Assembly: GCF_014652655.1 (NCBI RefSeq)
Contig: NZ_BMZF01000006.1
Location: 1-64,000 of the forward strand
DNA: 64,000 nucleotides
Source: Paramylibacter ulvae
GTDB lineage: Bacteria > Pseudomonadota > Alphaproteobacteria > Rhodobacterales > Rhodobacteraceae
Direction of reading: 5' to 3'
Shown here: positions 46,001 through 55,194 of the stretch, piece after piece
Layout: every line of letters starts with the position of its first letter
How positions within the stretch are numbered: position 1 is the first letter of the stretch
Translations under genes and position numbers: made by a program
The notes under the pieces: generated by a model
Told to the model about the DNA's origin: nothing
What the model saw: the letters and a program-made list of their open reading frames with translations, nothing else
The model's database searches: none

Positions 46001-47567
46001 GTTGACCTCCACGATCAAAAAGCCAAAATAAAATGAGGCTGAGGGATATTAACAATAGCGCAACACCGCTGGCCATTTTCAATTGATATGCCGCCATAAG
46101 GCGATACATCATCAACGGGAGCGTTTCGATATCAGGGGGGGCAAACAGCGCGATCACCCCCAGATCACCCATCGATAGCGCCGCTGACAATCCCGCAGCA
46201 AAACCGATCGGGCGTTTCAGGCGTGGCCATATGGCGATGCGAAAACGTGTCCAGCGTTCCATGCCTAAACTGTCCCCCAACGTTCCATAGTGATCTTCCG
46301 CACGGGTCATGGCAGGTAAAATGATGCGAAGGGCGAATGGCAGGCTCATCGCAGCGTTTATTAATGCTGTGACAGGCAGTGCAACGGCAAATGGGCTGAC
46401 GTATGGGTTGATGATGATGAACAGGCCGGTACCGATTACAAAAGGTGACGCAGCCAAGGTTAGAAACCCCAAGCCTTCGACGATTTGTGAAACACGTTTG
46501 CGCCGACGTGCAATACGAATGATCAAGGCTGCAAGTGCGAGTGACATGACAATGGCTAACATCGCAGAGCCGACAGCGATCACAACGGAATTAAGCGCAG
46601 CTGCGTATATTTTGATTGGAAGGTGCGCAATCGGGATAAGGCCACGAATGAATAGCGCCAGCAATGGAAGGAACAGAAACAAGGTAAGCATCACTAACGA
46701 GAGGCAATCGCAAATAACGTGAAACGCACCTTTCCCGTCCCAACGTTCCGGCGGGCGATCCAAGCCAAATGCGAAATTTGTTGGCTTTGCGATAAAAATC
46801 GAGGCGAGCGCTACGCTGGTGCATAACCCAAATTGGACAACGGCCAGCATTGCTGCCTTGGACAGATCAAAATCAAAGCGCAGTGCTTGGTATATGGCGA
46901 GCTCAACCGTGGTGGCACGTGGTCCACCACCAAGTGCTAGCACAACCGCAAAGCTGGATATACACAACAAGAAAACCAGTAAAAACGCGCCGGGCAGCAC
47001 CGACCAAAGCATCGGCCGTTCCAAATGTTTGCTAATTTCTGATGGCGACATATCCAACTGTGCGCAAAGTCGAAAATGTTCGGCGGGGATCGATAGCCAA
47101 CCTTGTAGTAACAACCGTGTTGCCAGCGGCAGATTAAAAAATACATGCGCAAACACGACACCAAAATAGCCATAGATATTAAGCGGCGAAAACCCAAAAG
47201 GTTCGATTGCTTGACTGATCCAGCCAGAACGACCCCAGACCGCAACGATTCCCAGAACCGCAACGATTGCAGGTAAAATGAATGGAGCACCCAAAAATGA
47301 TACCATCAACGTGCGACCACGAAATTTGCGCCGTGCCAACGCGCGGGCAACAGGGATGGCCAAAATAACGCTTACACTTGCGGAAACAAACGCCTGTGAC
47401 AGAGTGAAACGCACCGCTGCCCAATCGGAACTGCTTAACCCCGATCCAAGTTCTGCGCGTGTCCAAACCGCGATAACCGTGCCAAATGTCAGGACAAGCA
47501 ACAGTGCGAACGCACCGCCGCCTGCAATGAAATGAATCGGCCTTATTGGCTGAGCGCGGTTAGCCAT
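45981..47567 (-). CDS. thiP: Thiamine ABC transporter permease (ThiP)
   Basis: A fused two-module permease of 528 residues with about twelve helices. Two EAA-like loops are visible (CAQLDMSPSEISKHLERPML and GDSLGMERWTRFRIAIWPRL), as in ThiP, which duplicates the six-helix unit. Its first 25 bases overlap the end of thiB. Confidence 0.88.
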   Translation of the reverse strand: MANRAQPIRPIHFIAGGGAFALLLVLTFGTVIAVWTRAELGSGLSSSDWAAVRFTLSQAFVSASVSVILAIPVARALARRKFRGRTLMVSFLGAPFILPAIVAVLGIVAVWGRSGWISQAIEPFGFSPLNIYGYFGVVFAHVFFNLPLATRLLLQGWLSIPAEHFRLCAQLDMSPSEISKHLERPMLWSVLPGAFLLVFLLCISSFAVVLALGGGPRATTVELAIYQALRFDFDLSKAAMLAVVQFGLCTSVALASIFIAKPTNFAFGLDRPPERWDGKGAFHVICDCLSLVMLTLFLFLPLLALFIRGLIPIAHLPIKIYAAALNSVVIAVGSAMLAIVMSLALAALIIRIARRRKRVSQIVEGLGFLTLAASPFVIGTGLFIIINPYVSPFAVALPVTALINAAMSLPFALRIILPAMTRAEDHYGTLGDSLGMERWTRFRIAIWPRLKRPIGFAAGLSAALSMGDLGVIALFAPPDIETLPLMMYRLMAAYQLKMASGVALLLISLSLILFWLFDRGGQLEHHTR

Positions 47568-48547
47568 TCTGCGAGTGCCGCATCACGTGTTTTTTCTGCC
47601 TCGATGGGATCAACGATCAAACTTTCTGTTGGCGTTATCAACGTTTCAAATCCAGCTGGAAGCCCTGAGTACGGAAATACGGCGGGATACATCCAGTTGG
47701 TCGTTGGGATGATATCTTGAAATTTTGGGGATGTCATAAATTTCAGAAAATCATCTGCGAGTTCTTGCTGATCGCTGCTGGCCAGTTTTCCTGCCACCTC
47801 GATCTGCATATAATGTCCCTCGGTAAACGACGCGGCTGATTTTGTATAATCATCCTCTGCAATGATGTGATACGCGGGTGATGTGGTGTAGGATAAAACC
47901 ATGTCGGCCTCGCCTTCGGTGAACATACCGTATGCTTCGGACCAGCCTTTTGTCACGGTCAGGATTTTTGGCGCCAACTTTTCCCAAATTTCAGGGGCAC
48001 GATCGCCATATGCCGTTTTGATCCACAACAATAAACCCAAACCAGGGGTAGAGCTTCGCGGATCTTGGATCACGATTTTCAGATCATCAGGTGCTGCGAT
48101 CAACGCCTCAAAGCTATCAGGAACATCCGTGAGTTTGGTATTGTCATAAACAAATGCAAAATAACCCCAATCATAGGGCAGGAAAATTTTGTCTTCCCAT
48201 GGGATAGGCACATCAAGATAGGTGGGCGATTTCCCATATGGCGCAAATAACCCAGTTTCAGCGGCGCGCGCGGTAATGTTTGTATCCAACCCCAGCACGA
48301 TATCTGCCTCGGTACGTTCACCTTCCAGCAATACACGTGATAACAAAGCCGCGCCATCACCAGCCGCGACCAATTTAAGATCACATTCGCAGGTCTCTTC
48401 AAACGCTTTTTCCACAGCGGGGCCAGGGCCCCAGTCGGAAACAAAGCTGTCATAAGTATATACTGTTAATTCGGGTTTATCTTGTGCATGCGCCGATGTT
48501 GACAGCGCCACACAAAGACCCGCAGCAAAAAGTTGGAAAATTTTCAT
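47543..48547 (-). CDS. thiB: Thiamine ABC transporter substrate-binding protein (ThiB)
   Basis: Periplasmic thiamine/TPP-binding protein of 334 residues with a signal peptide ending at TSAHAQ. ELTVYTYDSFVSDWGPGPAVEKAFEETC is the usual mature N-terminus; YDWGYFAFVYD and KGWSEAYGMFTEGEADMVLSYTTSPAYH line the ligand cleft. AGGAGA before the ATG. First gene after the TPP riboswitch. Confidence 0.92.
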   Translation of the reverse strand: MKIFQLFAAGLCVALSTSAHAQDKPELTVYTYDSFVSDWGPGPAVEKAFEETCECDLKLVAAGDGAALLSRVLLEGERTEADIVLGLDTNITARAAETGLFAPYGKSPTYLDVPIPWEDKIFLPYDWGYFAFVYDNTKLTDVPDSFEALIAAPDDLKIVIQDPRSSTPGLGLLLWIKTAYGDRAPEIWEKLAPKILTVTKGWSEAYGMFTEGEADMVLSYTTSPAYHIIAEDDYTKSAASFTEGHYMQIEVAGKLASSDQQELADDFLKFMTSPKFQDIIPTTNWMYPAVFPYSGLPAGFETLITPTESLIVDPIEAEKTRDAALAEWLTALSQ

Positions 48548-48589
48548 CCCGTTTCTCTCCTAGCTGCAGGCGTCAGGTGAGGTTTGCGG

Positions 48590-48685
48590 GCTTTTCCCAT
48601 AACCTTCCCTCCGCCGGCATAATCCGGTTCAGGTTCAACGGGTTCGTAAAACGTCTCAGCCCAAAGGCTCCCCGAGGTGTGGGCA
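48590..48685 (-). promoter_or_regulatory. TPP riboswitch (THI box)
   Basis: The complement carries the conserved elements in order: CGGGGAGCC, the variable stem, GGCTGAGA, then a short hairpin, GAACCTGAACCGGATTATGC and CGGCGGAGGGAA. These are the two sensor arms of the THI element (pyrimidine and pyrophosphate pockets). It lies about 45 bases before the thiB start, and when bound to TPP would reduce transport gene expression, most likely by hiding the ribosome site. Confidence 0.95.
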
Positions 48686-48771
48686 AATCTATCCTAAGCA
48701 GGGAAAAGTGCAATAGGCAGGGTTTCGTTCTGATTTGTCATAGGATAAAGCGATGACAAGGAGAATTGCGC

Positions 48772-49872
48772 ATGTCTACGAATTCATTTGGTCGATTATT
48801 CACAGTCACAACATGGGGCGAAAGCCATGGACCCGCGTTGGGGGCAACTGTTGATGGCTGTCCACCGAACATTCCGTTGGATGCATCGATGCTGCAAGTG
48901 TGGTTGGATAAGCGAAAGCCTGGTCAAAACAAATACACCACACAGCGACAAGAAGCGGACGAAGTTGAGATTTTGTCAGGTGTGTTCGAGGGTAAGACAA
49001 CAGGCACGCCAATTCAGTTGATGATCCGTAATACTGATCAACGATCCAAAGATTACGGCGATATCATGGACAAGTTCCGCCCAGGCCATGCCGATATCAC
49101 ATACTGGCAGAAATACGGTATTCGCGATTATCGCGGAGGCGGGCGCAGTTCGGCGCGTGAAACTGCGGCACGTGTTGCTGCAGGAGGTGTTGCGCGCGAG
49201 GTCTTGAAATCAATGCTGCCAGATTTGAAAATTACGGGGTATATGGTGCAGATGGGCCCAGATAAAATTGATCGCAATGCAATTGATTTATCTCAGATTG
49301 AACAAAATCCATTTTGGACACCAGATGCCGATGCGGCCGAGCGTTGGGCGGATTATCTGAACGGCCTGCGCAAATCTGGCAACAGCGTTGGCGCCGTGAT
49401 CGAGGTGATTGCTTCGGGTGCCCCTGCGGGGCTGGGTGCACCTGTGTATGGCAAGATTGATACTGATATCGCCACGGCAATGATGTCGATCAATGCCGTC
49501 AAAGGTGTTGAAATTGGTGCTGGGTTCGGCGCGGCCGAATTAACAGGCGAAGATAATGCTGATGAAATTTTTATGGGTCAGGATGGCCCACAGTATTCAT
49601 CAAATCATGCAGGTGGTATTTTGGGCGGTATTTCCACGGGCCAAGATTTGGTTTGCCGTTTTGCGGTGAAACCCACCTCGTCCATTTTGAAAACGCGCAA
49701 GACGATTACGAAATCGGGCGAAGAGGCGGAAATAATCACCAAGGGGCGACATGACCCATGTGTTGGTATTCGTGCCGTTCCCGTGGGCGAGGCGATGATG
49801 GCCTGTGTTATTTTGGATCATGTGTTGCTGCACCGCGGTCAAATCGGCGAAAACCAAGGCAAGATTGGGTAA
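48772..49872 (+). CDS. aroC: Chorismate synthase
   Basis: Makes chorismate from EPSP with reduced FMN, the last step of the shikimate route. 366 residues: [55 protein letters not shown] and the C-terminal [17 protein letters not shown] are signature blocks. AAGGAG eight bases before the ATG at 48772. Its stop is five bases from the convergent EamA gene. Confidence 0.95.
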   Translation: MSTNSFGRLFTVTTWGESHGPALGATVDGCPPNIPLDASMLQVWLDKRKPGQNKYTTQRQEADEVEILSGVFEGKTTGTPIQLMIRNTDQRSKDYGDIMDKFRPGHADITYWQKYGIRDYRGGGRSSARETAARVAAGGVAREVLKSMLPDLKITGYMVQMGPDKIDRNAIDLSQIEQNPFWTPDADAAERWADYLNGLRKSGNSVGAVIEVIASGAPAGLGAPVYGKIDTDIATAMMSINAVKGVEIGAGFGAAELTGEDNADEIFMGQDGPQYSSNHAGGILGGISTGQDLVCRFAVKPTSSILKTRKTITKSGEEAEIITKGRHDPCVGIRAVPVGEAMMACVILDHVLLHRGQIGENQGKIG

Positions 49873-49877
49873 TCGGA

Positions 49878-50747
49878 CTATATGGTTTTGCTGCGGCTTA
49901 ATTGTACCGCCAAAATCCCGATCATAATAACAAACACTCCGATGACATCGGTTTGGGTGAGTTGCTCGTTTAAAATCACCGCGGCAATAGCAACGCCAAA
50001 AAACGGGTTCAGGAAATGGAATGTTGCTGCCTTAGTTGCACCAATGCGCAACACTAATTTGAACCAGATATAAGTTGCGATAATTCCAGGCACCAAAACT
50101 GTGTAGACAAACGCGATGATCACTTTCGGTGACCAGTCAAATTGCCAAGTTTCCAATAACAACGATGGGATGAACAGAGCAACGCTACCAACCAGCATTT
50201 GTAACCCAACGGTCATCAGCAAATTGTTTTGTGTGCTTGCGCTTTTTACAGTCAATGTTGCGATCGTAAGTGCCACAACACCGATGATGCATAACATCAC
50301 ACCAGCGATATCCACACCGCCGTTAAATCGGTAATACATGATGAGCAAAACACCGAGAAATCCCGTGATTAAACCAAGGTTACCAATCACGCTTAAGCGT
50401 TCTTTGAAAAACACAGTGGCGGCAAATGCGACAAGCAGTGGCATGGTGCTGGCGATGATCGATGCAAGCGATGCTTCGATCGTTTGCATGGCGACAAAAA
50501 ATAGACCCAGATAAATTGCGTTTTGACAAATTCCAAAGATGGAAATGGCGCGCCATTGTGACCGTGAAAAATTAATACGTTGTCCCATGGCATATGCGAT
50601 GGTGATTGCAATGACGCCTGCGAGTAGAAAGCGGAGCGAAGACACGGCCAACGGCGGCGCCGATTGTACGATGATCCGTGCAGATGTAAACGCGCTACTC
50701 CAGATAAAGGCAAAGCTGAGCCCCATTAAAATCGCACGAATATCCAT
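49878..50747 (-). CDS. EamA/DMT-superfamily transporter
   Basis: A ten-helix carrier of 289 residues with two EamA halves: IWSSAFTSARIIVQSAPPLAVSSLRFL at the start, YLGLFFVAMQTIEASLASIIAS, and FHFLNPFFGVAIAAVILNEQL in the second half. The ATG at 50747 gives the normal N-terminus. Different from the other EamA protein here. Substrate unknown, often amino acids or metabolites. Confidence 0.86.
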   Translation of the reverse strand: MDIRAILMGLSFAFIWSSAFTSARIIVQSAPPLAVSSLRFLLAGVIAITIAYAMGQRINFSRSQWRAISIFGICQNAIYLGLFFVAMQTIEASLASIIASTMPLLVAFAATVFFKERLSVIGNLGLITGFLGVLLIMYYRFNGGVDIAGVMLCIIGVVALTIATLTVKSASTQNNLLMTVGLQMLVGSVALFIPSLLLETWQFDWSPKVIIAFVYTVLVPGIIATYIWFKLVLRIGATKAATFHFLNPFFGVAIAAVILNEQLTQTDVIGVFVIMIGILAVQLSRSKTI

Positions 50748-50766
50748 ATCGATGTCCCAAAGAAAA

Positions 50767-50785
50767 GGCCGCGTAAATCGCGGCC
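50767..50785 (-). terminator. Rho-independent terminator after HU
   Basis: GGCCGCG and CGCGGCC form a perfect seven-base-pair stem with a five-base loop; on the minus strand it is followed by TTTTCTTT. It ends the HU transcript before the EamA gene. Confidence 0.85.
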
Positions 50786-50813
50786 AAATCAACGTTTAAA
50801 TTTATTAAACCGC

Positions 50814-51104
50814 TTAGTCGTTAATGACGTCTTTCAGCGCTTTTGCAATAGTAACTTTTGCAACGCGGTCAGCTGGTTTTTGGAATTGCTCGCCCGTTGC
50901 TGGGTTGCGAACCATACGTTCTGGACGTGCACGGCATTGGAATTTACCCAAACCAGGAAGTGTCACAGCACCACCAGCAGCGACTTCTTTTGATACGATT
51001 TCAGCCAGCGCTTCCAAAGAACGGTTTGCTGTTTGCTTGTCTGAACCGCAGGCGTCTGCCAAAGCGGAAACGAGTTGTGTTTTTGTCATTGGTTTTTGTG
51101 ACAT
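50814..51104 (-). CDS. HU-family DNA-binding protein
   Basis: A 96-residue nucleoid protein: TKTQLVSALADACGSDKQTANRSLEALAEIV, GGAVTLPGLGKFQCRARPERMVRNPATGE (beta arm with proline-tip region) and the C-terminal helix KALKDVIND. In the arm RMVRNPATGE replaces the usual R-GRNPxTG. It binds DNA as a dimer. Single gene. Confidence 0.92.
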   Translation of the reverse strand: MSQKPMTKTQLVSALADACGSDKQTANRSLEALAEIVSKEVAAGGAVTLPGLGKFQCRARPERMVRNPATGEQFQKPADRVAKVTIAKALKDVIND

Positions 51105-51206
51105 TGACTGCTCCTATTGTTTTTAATGTTCAACACCTGTTGGCGTAGTGCGTAAACCTAACAAGATGTTGCGGCGAAACACAACTAGGCCATGTGCAAA
51201 AATGCG

Positions 51207-51227
51207 CATAAAAACGCTGTTTTTATG
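51207..51227. repeat. AT-rich perfect inverted repeat
   Basis: CATAAAAAC and GTTTTTATG flank three bases in the HU upstream region. On the minus strand CGCATTTTT follows it, so it could be a weak terminator for the caspase-like gene or part of the HU control region. Confidence 0.4.
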
Positions 51228-51353
51228 GGTTTTAGTGATAATTTTCGGGGTTGACGAGAATGAAAAAGCACAAAATCTAGTATTTCGCATCCGATTCAGT
51301 ATAAATTCATCCGAAATTTTGGGATGTTTCGGTGAGTATTGTGGGCAATATAC

Positions 51354-52295
51354 CTACTGACATTGGCGCGGCAATGGTGAATCTAGCTTGGCACACAGCA
51401 ATTTTCGCAATGCTTGTTTGGCTTTGTCGTGCTGCGAGATTTCCAAACCATTTTCCATATCTCGTAGGACAGATTTGTGGGAAAATCCGTATTCGGACAA
51501 ATGCATAAAATTCTGATCAACTGTATCGTCATCTAACGATTGTGTCGCATTCAATCGAAACTGTGTGATCAAAGATGAAATCGTAGTTGGCATTTGATGA
51601 TTGTTTGAATTCACCAGAACATCGCGGCGTGTATTTCGAAACAACTCTTCGATATCGATGTCGGGAATTTTCATATTATCGAGCAAGGCACCAGTAAATA
51701 TGCTGTGGTTAGCAACACCATCAAACGCCTTTTTTCCGATTGTTGTGGAAAAAGTAATTAAGCTTCCCATCGGGGGGGCATTCACCGCGCGCGCATTTGA
51801 ATTTTCGCCGGTGCTGTTTTGATTTAACTCGTTAAAGCAGGCGTCAAAGATGAACAGATTTGTACGCAATTGATTTGATAACGCTCCCACGATTGTTTCA
51901 ACGTTTATCGCATCTATTTTTTTAGACGAGTTATTTGGATCAAAGTCGATTGGCATCAAATAATTTACACCATAATTTTGGGTGCCGTGACCTGCAAAAT
52001 ACACCAAAACAGTATCAGAAAATTCGACCTTTTCTTGAAAAAGAGTAAGCGCATTTCGCATGCGTTCACCATTCAAGTTTGTGGCAAGAAACACCTGAAA
52101 CCCAAGCGATGAAAGTGTTTCACCCATGGTGGTCGCATCGTTTTCAGGAGTGCGCAATTGGTCCAGGTTTTCATATTTACCATTGCCTATAACTAGCGCC
52201 ATGCGTGTTTCAGCATGCCCATGCTGCGCCGCGCTCGTACAAAGGCAAAGACACAACAGGTTCCGAAGTATTTTATTCACACCCATTTGATGCAT
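51354..52295 (-). CDS. Caspase-like (C14 family) secreted protein
   Basis: 313 residues. A signal-like N-terminus ending near AAQHGHA, then a caspase p20-type domain: MALVIGNGKYENLDQLRTPENDA, VYFAGHGTQNYG with the catalytic His, and LFIFDACFNELNQ with the catalytic Cys. Both catalytic residues are kept. The DAC loop is DACFNEL where bacterial relatives often have DACRNNP. A C-terminal helical part with no clear match follows. It overlaps the end of the OmpA gene. Substrates and role unknown. Confidence 0.82.
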   Translation of the reverse strand: MHQMGVNKILRNLLCLCLCTSAAQHGHAETRMALVIGNGKYENLDQLRTPENDATTMGETLSSLGFQVFLATNLNGERMRNALTLFQEKVEFSDTVLVYFAGHGTQNYGVNYLMPIDFDPNNSSKKIDAINVETIVGALSNQLRTNLFIFDACFNELNQNSTGENSNARAVNAPPMGSLITFSTTIGKKAFDGVANHSIFTGALLDNMKIPDIDIEELFRNTRRDVLVNSNNHQMPTTISSLITQFRLNATQSLDDDTVDQNFMHLSEYGFSHKSVLRDMENGLEISQHDKAKQALRKLLCAKLDSPLPRQCQ

Positions 52296-52941
52296 CTTTC
52301 GTTGAAAACTCGACGCGACGGTTTAGTGGATTGTGACCGTCAATATTCAAAAGCGGCTGCGTTTCCCCAGCGGAAATAATTTGAATTCTGTCTGGTGAAA
52401 TTTTGCTCTTTTCTGCTAACAATTTCGCAACCGTTACCGCACGCTTTTCGGAAAGCGATTTATTATATGCAGTACTTCCAATTGTATCCGTATGACCCGT
52501 GACACGGATACACGTATTGGCCATGTCTGGCGTCGAAAGCACCGTCGCGAGCCGCACAATATGGTCGACATATTGTTTTTCCAGTTGAAATGAAGCGAAG
52601 GCAAATTGAATGAAATAGCCATCATTCGATTTCGCAGCACGTCGATCAATCGCAGGAACCGGTTGTTTGAATGTGACCTTGTTCACAACAGGTGCTTTTG
52701 ATGCCGTTCGCCCCAAATCTTGGGCCTTTTGCGCATTGAGTTCTTGGTCAAGCCGCAGCACGATGCCGCGCGGTGTTCCGTTTGATTTGACGTTTTGGCA
52801 TCGCGTATTTAGTGCGCCCGTCAATGCGTTTTGAATCGCACAACTGCTCGCCTCGATCGGAAGCTGGATTTGGCTTTGTGCCTTGATTTCAGAACTTGCA
52901 AAGCCGAACAAGCCAAGCGTTATGATTGTGAGAAGTCGCAA
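52273..52941 (-). CDS. OmpA-family secreted protein
   Basis: 222 residues, with a signal peptide ending near EIKAQ and a C-terminal OmpA/peptidoglycan-binding domain: IQFAFASFQLEKQ, CIRVTGHTDTIGSTAYNKSLSEKRAVTVAKLL and NRRVEFS. No beta barrel is present. It should bind peptidoglycan in the periplasm. It is the first of a two-gene unit with the caspase-like gene, whose start lies inside its last 25 bases, so the two products probably work together. Confidence 0.85.
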   Translation of the reverse strand: MRLLTIITLGLFGFASSEIKAQSQIQLPIEASSCAIQNALTGALNTRCQNVKSNGTPRGIVLRLDQELNAQKAQDLGRTASKAPVVNKVTFKQPVPAIDRRAAKSNDGYFIQFAFASFQLEKQYVDHIVRLATVLSTPDMANTCIRVTGHTDTIGSTAYNKSLSEKRAVTVAKLLAEKSKISPDRIQIISAGETQPLLNIDGHNPLNRRVEFSTKDASNGCE

Positions 52942-53071
52942 TTTTCGCCTCCAATATTTTGGATCCTTTTAGGAATGATTCATAAACAATTGCTTATGAT
53001 CTCTCGAATCGTGAGCGCCAAATACAAATGAATTTGTGAAAATTGTTTGTTGTTTTGAAAGGATCCATATT

Positions 53072-54235
53072 ATGGGTAATGCCAAACCACACCAGTTAAG
53101 CCGTATGGTTTGGCTTGATTGTTTGCGTTTACTTGCCAGTATTTCAATGGTCGGGCTTCATGCATCCTCTGATATTATGGGACAACCATTTCCCGATTAC
53201 GAACCGCACCAACGCATTTTTCCGGTGTTGTTTCGTTCGGTTGCGTATCTGGCGCGCACGGAATTGTTCATCATTATTTCGCTGTTTTTGTTGATATGGT
53301 CGCTGGACAGCCGTAGCCGCGGATACCGCGCCACGGTTTTCGAACAAATGAAACGACTGATGCTTCCTTTTTCATTTTGGGTCGTATTTTACGCATTTTT
53401 TCGCCTGATCAAAGCCAACTATTTTGGATATGAATCTGCCTTGTTTGCTGAATTGGCTTCACCTTGGGCTTGGGTTAGTTATTTCACCTTGGGGACCGTG
53501 CAGTATCACATGCATTTCTTGCCGACACTTTTTTTACTGGTGTTGTTTTACCCCTTTTATCGTATTGCCGTCCGCATGCCATCGTTGGGTTTACTGGTGT
53601 TGTTGTCTCTTTTCGTCAAAAGAGAGGCTGATGTGTTTATGTGGGCGGAACTACGGGGCATTTATGGGTTTGAGTATCTGGTACGCGGGGTCAAGGTTCT
53701 GGCTTATGTTAGCTATGGTATTGTTGCGGCAAGTTTTTTTGGAATTCTTAAACGTGGGTTTGCCAAATCCGATGCGCAAAAAATGACAGCACTTGCGATG
53801 TTTATCTGTGGGATGCTCTACATCATCAAATTGATTTATTCCTACAAGGTCATTCACACGGGACACTGGAATTATAATTATACGCCAGCATATTGGGCTG
53901 ACTTTTTGATCCCAATCGCGTTGTTCGGCATTTTTATGGGTGCGAAAGACAAACACTTTCCAACGTTCATCGGACGATTGGCACCTTTCGGATTTGGAAT
54001 CTATTTGGTGCATCCTATATTTTTGGATTTGTTGGAAATTTTGTTGTGGCACGATGGCATAAACCCGAGCATTTATGTTGCCACCAAAGCAGGGCTCGCC
54101 ACGGTATTGGCGACGGTCATGGTGATGATAATTTCAAAATTTACGAAAATTGCATGGATTGTTGGGCTTGGAAAGCCGCCGCGTTTACGAATTTTCAGTA
54201 ATCTGCGGGCAAAAGATTTAGCAAAGGGCGCTTAG
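53072..54235 (+). CDS. Acyltransferase 3 family membrane protein
   Basis: 387 residues with about ten helices: MVWLDCLRLLASISMVGLHAS is the Acyl_transf_3 start with the catalytic His region, and FGIYLVHPIFLDLLEILLW is typical of the C-terminal half. These enzymes O-acylate (acetylate, succinylate) cell-envelope or secreted sugars. ATG at 53072 with AAAGGA eight bases upstream. First gene of a co-directional run of eight genes that ends at 63616. Confidence 0.85.
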   Translation: MGNAKPHQLSRMVWLDCLRLLASISMVGLHASSDIMGQPFPDYEPHQRIFPVLFRSVAYLARTELFIIISLFLLIWSLDSRSRGYRATVFEQMKRLMLPFSFWVVFYAFFRLIKANYFGYESALFAELASPWAWVSYFTLGTVQYHMHFLPTLFLLVLFYPFYRIAVRMPSLGLLVLLSLFVKREADVFMWAELRGIYGFEYLVRGVKVLAYVSYGIVAASFFGILKRGFAKSDAQKMTALAMFICGMLYIIKLIYSYKVIHTGHWNYNYTPAYWADFLIPIALFGIFMGAKDKHFPTFIGRLAPFGFGIYLVHPIFLDLLEILLWHDGINPSIYVATKAGLATVLATVMVMIISKFTKIAWIVGLGKPPRLRIFSNLRAKDLAKGA

Positions 54236-54259
54236 GCCACTTTGTTAAAGGAGTAAGAC

Positions 54260-54607
54260 ATGGAAATTTCAGTAGATCAGTATGGTTCAAAAACGGTCGT
54301 GAAATTGTTGGAAAACAGACTGGATGCCGCGATGGCCGTTCGATTTAAAGATGCGCTTAAAACGGTTGTCGATGACGGCGCAGATTTCATGATTTTGGAT
54401 ATGTCGGATGTTGGATTTATGGACAGTTCGGGTTTGGGTGCAGTCGTGGCACATATGAAATACATGGGCACGGAAAGAAATTTTGAAATCGCCAACCTCA
54501 CCCCAACTGTTGAAAAAGTTTTCAAACTTACCCGCATGGATAGCGTTTTTCGAATCCATAAAACAGTTGCCGATGCGATCCCAGAGGATTTGGAAAGCGC
54601 GGTTTGA
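54260..54607 (+). CDS. STAS-domain anti-anti-sigma factor-like protein
   Basis: 115 residues, a single SpoIIAA/RsbV-type STAS domain: DQYGSKTVVKLLENRLDAAMAVRFKDAL, then FMILDMSDVGFMDSSGLGAVVAHM with the phospho-acceptor serine in MDSSGLG, and FEIANLTPTVEKVFKLTRMD. Unphosphorylated it would bind an RsbW-type partner. The gene for that partner follows directly, overlapping or nearly so. Confidence 0.9.
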   Translation: MEISVDQYGSKTVVKLLENRLDAAMAVRFKDALKTVVDDGADFMILDMSDVGFMDSSGLGAVVAHMKYMGTERNFEIANLTPTVEKVFKLTRMDSVFRIHKTVADAIPEDLESAV

Positions 54608-54618
54608 TCGATACAAAT

Positions 54619-55074
54619 ATGAACGAAACGTCAGCCACCACTCAAAATATATTTCAGCGAAAATTCAAAAGCGAACAAGAAAATGTTTCGCTTGTGCTAT
54701 CCGAATTTGACTTGTGGATACGTGGTGATGCAGCCTTAAAATCGCGTAGTGATGATGTGGCAATTGTTCTTGCCGAGACGCTGAATAACGTGGTGGAACA
54801 CGCCTATATGGGCGCCACGAACGGCGACATTACGCTGTATGCGGCAATGGAAAAAGATCAACTTTGTTGTGAAGTCTGCGATTTCGGTGAAAAATTTCCA
54901 GGTATTCCTCAACCACAAGACATGAACGGACCAGAGCAGAATTTTGAAGACCTGCCTGAAGGCGGATTTGGTTGGTTCCTGATCCACAGTCTGACCGTGA
55001 GAATAGAGTCTCTAACAGGTGATGGCTCGAACCGCTTGCGTTTGTTTTTTGATTTTCCGTGCGAAACGGGTTGA
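54619..55074 (+). CDS. RsbW/SpoIIAB-type ATP-binding serine kinase-like protein
   Basis: About 151 residues of HATPase_c_2 type. N box ETLNNVVEHAY, G1 box CDFGEKFPG (D-x-G), G2 box PEGGFGWFLIHSLTV: all nucleotide-binding residues are present, so it should phosphorylate the STAS partner's serine. The start is uncertain (ATG 54619, or a TTG overlapping the STAS stop). No PP2C phosphatase to complete a partner switch is in the window. Confidence 0.85.
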   Translation: MNETSATTQNIFQRKFKSEQENVSLVLSEFDLWIRGDAALKSRSDDVAIVLAETLNNVVEHAYMGATNGDITLYAAMEKDQLCCEVCDFGEKFPGIPQPQDMNGPEQNFEDLPEGGFGWFLIHSLTVRIESLTGDGSNRLRLFFDFPCETG

Positions 55075-55194
55075 TTTAAATTTTAAGCAAGTTTCTTTCA
55101 GAAAACAGAAGCATTATCCTAAAATTTACAACCTGAACCGTATCCTTTCTAAATATTCGCCGACTCGCAGAATACTTAACTTGGAAACGACAAT

